A stretch of DNA of 64,000 nucleotides from Cannabis sativa (Eukaryota; Streptophyta; Magnoliopsida; Rosales; Cannabaceae), in the NCBI RefSeq assembly GCF_029168945.1, contig NC_083605.1, positions 23,077,280 through 23,141,279 on the forward strand, written 5' to 3'. Under the pieces are notes generated by a model. It did no database searches. It saw only the letters and a program-made list of their open reading frames with translations, and was not told where the DNA came from. The translations under genes and the position numbers were made by a program. Positions within the stretch are counted from its first letter, which is position 1. Each line of letters opens with the position of its first letter. Below are positions 58,201 to 64,000 of this stretch, piece by piece.

Positions 58201-58399
58201 TTAGTTACATCAAAGAGTTCTTAGAATAGTGCAAGTGGATTCTGGTCACGTAATGCTAAACTCATACGCTTAAATCCATTGAAAGAAAATGGTTATTAAA
58301 CACTTGTGAAAGTGTAACTGTACAATTAGTAATTCTCTCTTGGACCACCACTACTAATCTAACTCTATGATTTGCCTATACAAGTAGGAGATATCTAAG

Positions 58400-59335
58400 A
58401 TTGAGGATTTATATCATTTAGGGATAGAATTCCTGGAATATAATCATATGCGTCATCTAATTTCTTAAGAGAAAATAAGACTTTATATGATTTATAGACC
58501 ATTCATCCAATGATATGTCATTAAGCTAATTCGAAATGAATAAGCTAAGAGGAATTAGGATAATTTCGTTTTAAATAAGAATCCAACGATGCTCCGATTA
58601 GCGAGAGTCAAAGTAATCTTATTTATACAATCTTCTTGTTTCATATTGTAAAACACTAGTCTAAGTTGTCATCAATTGATGAACAGTCAGATGTTGTATA
58701 TACAATATTTATCTTTCGAGATCTAACACTATTATGTTAGTCTAATGGTGAAAATCCATTAGGGATTTATCTCATTAGAAAAACAAATCAAGTTAGACCA
58801 ACAATGAAGATTCGAAATTAAACTACAATTTAATAACAGAAAATAACATGGTTCAATACAAATTCATACACAATTCAGAAATTATGAAGCACATAGCAAG
58901 TAAGAATGACAAGTGAAAATACTAAAACATACAATCCTAAATAATTTCCAAGGTTTTCAACAAACTGATATCAGTGTCCCGTTTAGGCGAGAGTCAAAGC
59001 TATCATTCATTGAACAGAGTTGTCAGCTCATCTAAAATGACAAACATTCTAGCAACCTTTTATTCGATCAAGATGTGAATCCGCGTTGTCCCGTTTAGGC
59101 GAGAGTCAAGGCTATTCTATCTTATGAGCTTCCACCATTGTTTCATATTCTTGCAAGTCTTATATAGTCGCCACCATTAGGGTGATCATAAACTATATAA
59201 AAAATTTACAAGATTACTTATCTTTCGAGATTAAACGGTGCTAACTTGCTAATGAACGTTCCTCCATTAGGGAGGATTACTCACTAAAACAACAGCTATG
59301 TAAAACCAACAATGGAGATCGAATATCCTTATAAT
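58400..59335 (-). promoter_or_regulatory. Two pre-gag modules of El-2'
   Basis: Copy-2 counterpart of 15985-16920: diverged module at about 58400-58815 and full module at about 58955-59335 with 20-nt motifs at 58976-58995 and 59088-59107 and the stem-loop at 59151-59213. Confidence 0.6.
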
Positions 59336-60596
59336 AATAAAGCTCATTATTTAATGAAGGGTTGTATTTTCTTCTAATATTTATTTTAATCCATTTATTT
59401 TAAATATATATTTATTTAATTAAAATTTCCAATTTAGAATGAAAAATTCCAAATATAAATTTTAATTTAATATTTATAAATTATACTTAGATAGATAAAT
59501 AACGTGAATTATTTCCATCTTAGTCATAATTTCCATAAATATTCAGAAAATTATTCAATTTAAGCTGTTTCAAAATTAATTTGAATTAATTTACAACTCA
59601 AATTTAATTTTCTATAAATATATATTGCATTTTCGAAAATGCTTTAAAATAAAATAAAATAAATCCTGGAAAATTACTCTAATTTTATGTTGGCCCAAAA
59701 TTAATTAGTAAAAATTAATTTTCAACAAAAAAAATATAATTTTCCTATTTAATTAAATATTTAAGAAAACTTTCAAATGTTTAACTATCATGATTAAGAA
59801 TCAACTTAAATATTAATTTTCTATTTAATTAAATACACTAGAAAAATACTTCAAGCAAAACAGATAATATCTATCTAGACTTTCATAGACTAATTAATCC
59901 AATTTCTAATTATAATATATTTTAGTTCATTTATTTTAATTAACCATCAAATGAAAAAGTCATTGATTTAAGTTGGTCCAAAATTAAATAAATAATTTTC
60001 AACTTTAATCTATTTTTCAAATAAAATTCGAAATTTCTACATTAAAGAAATGTAATTTCGAAATTTTGGGAAATGATTAATAAAATAAAATAAAATATAT
60101 TCTGAAAATTATTCAAACTTAAGTTATTTTGAAATAAGATTCCAAACTTAAAATAATTTTCAACTTTAATTAAATAACATGAAAATAACAATATTAAAGT
60201 ATCATGATGAAAATCAACTTAGATATTGAAATTTTCAATTTAATTAAATGTATTAAATTCAAGAATCAAATAATTAAGTAAAGAGGAAACTTAATTATTA
60301 ATTCTAGTTTAATACCAGGAAAATATTCTAAACTTAGATTGTACCAAAATTAATTAGGAAACAATTAATTTCACAATCTATGATATTTTCCTATTTAATA
60401 TTAGAAATAATAACTAGTACTAGAAATAGCTATCTAGAATATATCATTGACTAAGTGTTTTTCTAAAATTAACTTTAAAATATTACAATGAAAAATAAAT
60501 TTCATATATTTTAAAAGTTAATTATGTTGCTAATTCAATTTTAATTAGGTTAAACTAATATAATTAACCTAATACAATTATTTAAATAAGGCAAAT

Positions 60597-60688
60597 GGGC
60601 CTTCACAATTGGGGTAGTTCATGTGAGGGGGAGCTGGGTTCAGTATGTCGTACCCACTTCTATGGCCCCCAACTCTCACACAAGGCCC
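60597..60688 (-). promoter_or_regulatory. Conserved leader RNA domain of El-2'
   Basis: Copy of 18183-18274; one base in the loop side differs (TTCACAATT for TTCGCAATT) and restores the sequence seen in the other elements. Confidence 0.6.
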
Positions 60689-61929
60689 AAAAGAGAGGAA
60701 TTTAACCTTAAAATAAACAATTGTTATTCATTGAATAAGCCCAAATCTAATTGGGCCTAAATAAATTTCCTTATGTCAAAATTTATTCTAGCAATCTAAT
60801 CCATTTACTTAGTAAAAACTTAAATGGGCTCCCTATATGTATCTAAGCCCAAAAGCAAACATATAGGCTCACACAGGTCAAATGATTTGGATGGACCCTA
60901 TCATGTTACTAGGTTTACACAGATGAAAGAAGTACAAAATTTACCTGTTACAAATTATTTATAAGATCTATCGTCAATTGGACTATGATTAAAATCAGAT
61001 CAATGGATCATGATCTGTCACCAAGTTAATCATAGCAATTTAGATCAGATAAATAATAGGTTTGTTAAAAAAGTTTTGAATAAACAATATAAACAAACAT
61101 TGTCCATGTAACAGATGTGAAAACAAGATATTAATATAATTAAATTATTATTCTTAAACTAACCAAATAAAGGAAACTAATTTTAAAATATCTAGGTTTA
61201 TTTGAATCAAATTAAATTGAATATCTAATAAGATCAATGATTTAAAAGGAAAGAATCTCCAATATCACTTTCAGATCTTATAATTTAATAAAATAAACCA
61301 ATTTTAAAATAGATTTGGTTAAATAATAATTACCATAATTATATGTCAAAATATCTCAAATTAAGCAATATTCAAATCTCTACAAAAATATCTATGTTAT
61401 TTAAATATTTAAGATATGATTTATAAATTTCTAATAAGAAAAAAAATCATATATATAGAAAAAATATAATTTTTAAACTTATAATTTATAAATAATTAAA
61501 TATTTAACAAAATAACAAATTTTTGAATTTGAAAAACATTATGGTAAGTATATCTATAAAAATATCTATGTTAATTTCAAATTTATTAATTATTTAATTT
61601 ACCATATAAGATAATTTTAATATAATATTTTAAATAAAAAGACAAAGTTATCTTTTAATTTAAAATATCTTAAATATCAAAATATCTAATCTTATAATTA
61701 AATAATAAATAAATATTAAAGAAGTTAACAAATTTTTAAATCTAACCATAATAGGAAATATTTAAAAATTGGAAACAATCCAAAATAGAAATATTTAAAA
61801 TTGGAAAAATTCCAAATTGAAAATATTTAAAATTGGAAACATTTCAATTTAGAAATATTTAAAATAGGAAAATTGAATTTTGGGAAACAATCCCATGAAA
61901 AAATTGGATTTTTGGGGAAAACCCCCAAA

Positions 61930-62150
61930 AATTCGCAATTTGGGAAACTGGCTGCATGCAGCAGCCCAGGAGGCTGCCAGCAGCCTCACACGCGCGCGGA
62001 TGGGGTGCTCACACCGAGGAAGCTCGGCGCCTGCAGGGTGCCTGACCGAGAAAACTCGGTCAGCTGCAGGGTGATCGACCGAGGGACGCGCGTGGATGGG
62101 AGTCAGATCCGAGTGCCTGGTGCTCACGATTGAGCACCCTTGCATACCCG
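61930..62150 (-). promoter_or_regulatory. CG-palindrome island in El-2' leader
   Basis: The largest of the three islands, 280-495 nt from the PBS. Contains CGCGCGCG (61991-61998), ACGCGCGT (62086-62093), a CCGAG/CTCGG hairpin with a 4-nt loop (62014-62027) and a perfect 9-bp hairpin CTGACCGAG/CTCGGTCAG with a 4-nt loop (62042-62063). The CCGAG-A-rich-CTCGG hairpin recurs in El-E (25181-25196). Confidence 0.55.
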
Positions 62151-62407
62151 AAATCCCGATTTTCCAAAATTCATAACTTTCTCAATTTTTATCGGAATCG
62201 AGTTCCGTAAAAAACAAAATTGCTTAATTTTTCACAAGGAATCCAAATAAAATATTTTCAAAAATTGAAAAAATTTATTTCATGGAAAAATTTCGTACAA
62301 CACATACATTCATCACATAAGCACATAAACCAACATGAAACCATCCAAATCAACACAGAAACATGCAATCATCGTTTTAATTCATATTACATGAAAGTAA
62401 ATCATTA

Positions 62408-62424
62408 CCATGGCTCTGGTGCCA
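62408..62424 (-). other. Primer binding site of El-2'
   Basis: Plus-strand CCATGGCTCTGGTGCCA, i.e. TGGCACCAGAGCCATGG in sense, 2 nt from LTR B2'. Confidence 0.75.
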
Positions 62425-62426
62425 GT

Positions 62427-64000
62427 TGTTGGAAATTATTTTACCAGGATCTAGATTTACTAACAAGTATGTTGGATTAACAACCTAATATGAATTCTAA
62501 AACAATGAAAATAAACACATATAAAGTTAGAAAACCTTACAGTGGGTGCAGCGGAATAATATGACTCCTTCCGTTCAGATCTCTAGCCCTTGATTCCTTT
62601 CTGTAGCAGAGCATCACCAAGATCTGAACCTGGATCTTCTTTTCTCCTTCTTTGATGTAGAATTTCCATAGTCTTCCATACTATGATTGAGATACCACTT
62701 GATGTGTGTGGGCACTACTCATCTCACAAGGATTTCGAAAATTCTCTCTCTTTTCTCTCTTAATTTCGTGGCTGATCATGCATACAAGAGAAGAGAGCAA
62801 GGTTGCTTTATATAGGGAAAAGGGAGAGCACAACTTTCCAAATAAAACAGTTTCCTCTTTTACTGTGTAATTGGTTAACTGCCTTATTTAGTGTGATCCA
62901 CCACTTTCCTATCATAGCTAGGCTTTGATTAGCAATTACATGACAATTAAAAAATAAAATAATAATTGGGAAACACAAAGGGAGTGCTTCGGCCATAGAG
63001 GGAATATGGGCCTCACTTGGATTTTGCAGTTTCCTCAATTTTATTTCAATTTCTCCAAAAATGCCATTTTTCCAATTCTAATCATTTAAATGCCAAAACT
63101 AATTATTTAATAACTAAAATAGATTATTAAATAATATTGTCATTTAAAATAATTATTAATTAGACATACAAAGTCTCTTAATTAATAATTAAACCTAGAA
63201 ACCCTTTTCTTTACGATTTCATCCTTAAACTGTGAGAATTCATAAAGTAGACATAGTTTAACTTTTAGAATTATAATTGATTAATTAAAATCAATTAACT
63301 GAGTCTTACAAGCAGTATAGCCTCAACTAGTATGGGGACCATGGGTCTATATAACCGAGCTTCCAATAAGTCGAACCGAACTTACCAAGTAAATTCCCTA
63401 ACTTATTAATTCCTCATTGAATCCACACTTAGAACTTGGAATTGCACTCTCAGTCATATAGAAACGCTCTATATGTTCCACGATATAGACACGTCATTAG
63501 TTATCCATTGTTATAGCCCTAATGTGATCAATGATCCTCTATATAGATGATTTACACTGTACAGGATTAAATTACCGTAACACCCTACAATGTATTTTAT
63601 CCTTAAAACACTTAACCCTGTATAAATGATATTTCACCTAAGTGAAATGAGATCTCCACCATTTATCTTCGTTTGGTTAAGCTCGAAGGAAATCATCCTT
63701 TACTTCTATTTTCCAAATAGAAGCTATAGATTCCATATTTATGTTAGTGCTCCCCCACTCAATTGTATTACCGTGTTCCCAAAATGTAAGTATCACCCTG
63801 ACCCAAAAGTAGGCTTAACTAACAAATCAAAGAACACGAGTAACACTCTTGAAATTGAGCCTAACCATATCAGGATTTCGATCATGTGATCTAGGATCAA
63901 CTTATGATATTGAATTGAATAGATATTTACGGTAAGTTTCAAAATCTAATTCAAAGTTCAATATCGGTCCATTCCAATGCATACTCCAGGCATCCGATAC
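62427..64000 (-). repeat. LTR B2' (5' LTR of El-2'), runs off the window
   Basis: 1574 bp visible. TATATAAA (minus) at 62807-62814. Near-identical to LTR B1'. Confidence 0.92.

Larger units (their letters stand above)
46248..61466. repeat. Segmental duplication, copy 2 (15.2 kb)
   Basis: Collinear with 3025-19052. The left edge falls inside LTR A1, joined to LTR G2. Compared with copy 1 it lacks about 0.81 kb of leader (after 47533). At the right edge copy 2 continues into native El-2 sequence, whereas copy 1 switches to another element. Confidence 0.9.
61467..62426 (-). mobile_element. Native PBS-proximal leader of El-2'
   Basis: Leader part not present in copy 1. AT-rich with a short repeated phrase (AAATATTTAAAATTGGAAA, several variants at about 61760-61870), then the CG island (61930-62150) and the PBS. 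Frames found here (61849-62145) only reflect high GC. Confidence 0.75.
54333..64000 (-). mobile_element. El-2': gag-less minus element with native ends
   Basis: 3' LTR B1' (54333-56248), PPT 56251-56260, eroded interior, two modules, leader domain, CG island, PBS (62408-62424) and 5' LTR B2' (62427 to beyond the window). The two LTRs differ at about ten sites over the 1.57 kb visible, so the element is young, yet its interior was already non-coding. It is therefore a mobile non-autonomous family, not a slowly decayed copy. Confidence 0.88.

Overview
The window is plant nuclear DNA, most likely eudicot heterochromatin. It is strongly AT-rich and I found no host gene. Almost all of it is nested Ty1/Copia LTR retrotransposons, plus one L1-type LINE with a C-terminal RNase H, a feature of plant LINEs. 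The Copia elements share LTRs of about 1.85-1.92 kb (TGTTGG...CAACA, internal TATAAATA or TATATAAA), a PBS of the TGGYMYCAGAGCCATGG type beginning 2 nt after the LTR, and the PPT AAGTGGGAG. The species cannot be named from this sequence.

Layout. 1-1736 is the leader of a plus-strand element (E0) that continues for 41 bp at 11878-11918. It is split by a complete plus-strand gag-only element (El-1, 1737-11877, TSD CAGAA). A minus-strand element without gag (El-2) follows from 11919. At about 19052 it switches to the PBS and 5' LTR of a different minus element (LTR C, 19150-21026). Next is the leader of another minus element (El-E, 21027-25586), which carries a 1.25 kb TIR-like insertion. Its 5' LTR (D, to 29317) is split by a solo LTR (E, TSD AGAAC). 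29318 to about 33850 is a minus-strand LINE remnant holding a second solo LTR (F, TSD GAGTG). 33851-36407 is unassigned and ends in a tandem array of hairpin-forming units. 36408-46247 is a minus-strand Copia element with pol (El-3), whose outer 5' LTR is cut off. From 46248 the sequence repeats 3025-19052 almost base for base (46248-61466), then continues with the native leader and 5' LTR of El-2, running off the window at 64000.

How it works together. El-1 encodes only Gag, with one zinc knuckle. El-2 and E0 encode nothing recognisable. El-3 has pol but is broken in several places. This looks like non-autonomous families that need enzymes in trans. What these elements keep in common is not protein but leader RNA: a 91-93-nt domain closed by GGGCCTT/AAGGCCC, a pre-gag module with a covarying stem-loop and a paired 20-nt motif, and a CG-palindrome island between PBS and gag. 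These are candidate cis-acting packaging, dimerisation or translation signals. A splice-donor-like GTAAG in U5 and an acceptor-like TAG just before the gag ATG suggest that the 3.7 kb leader can be spliced out.

Caution: copies in this window differ repeatedly at CAG/CTG (CHG) sites, and several pol frame changes coincide with such sites. Some damage may therefore be base-calling error at methylated cytosines, and the 15-16 kb duplication could be an assembly artefact. All similarity statements come from reading by eye; no alignment or database search was run.
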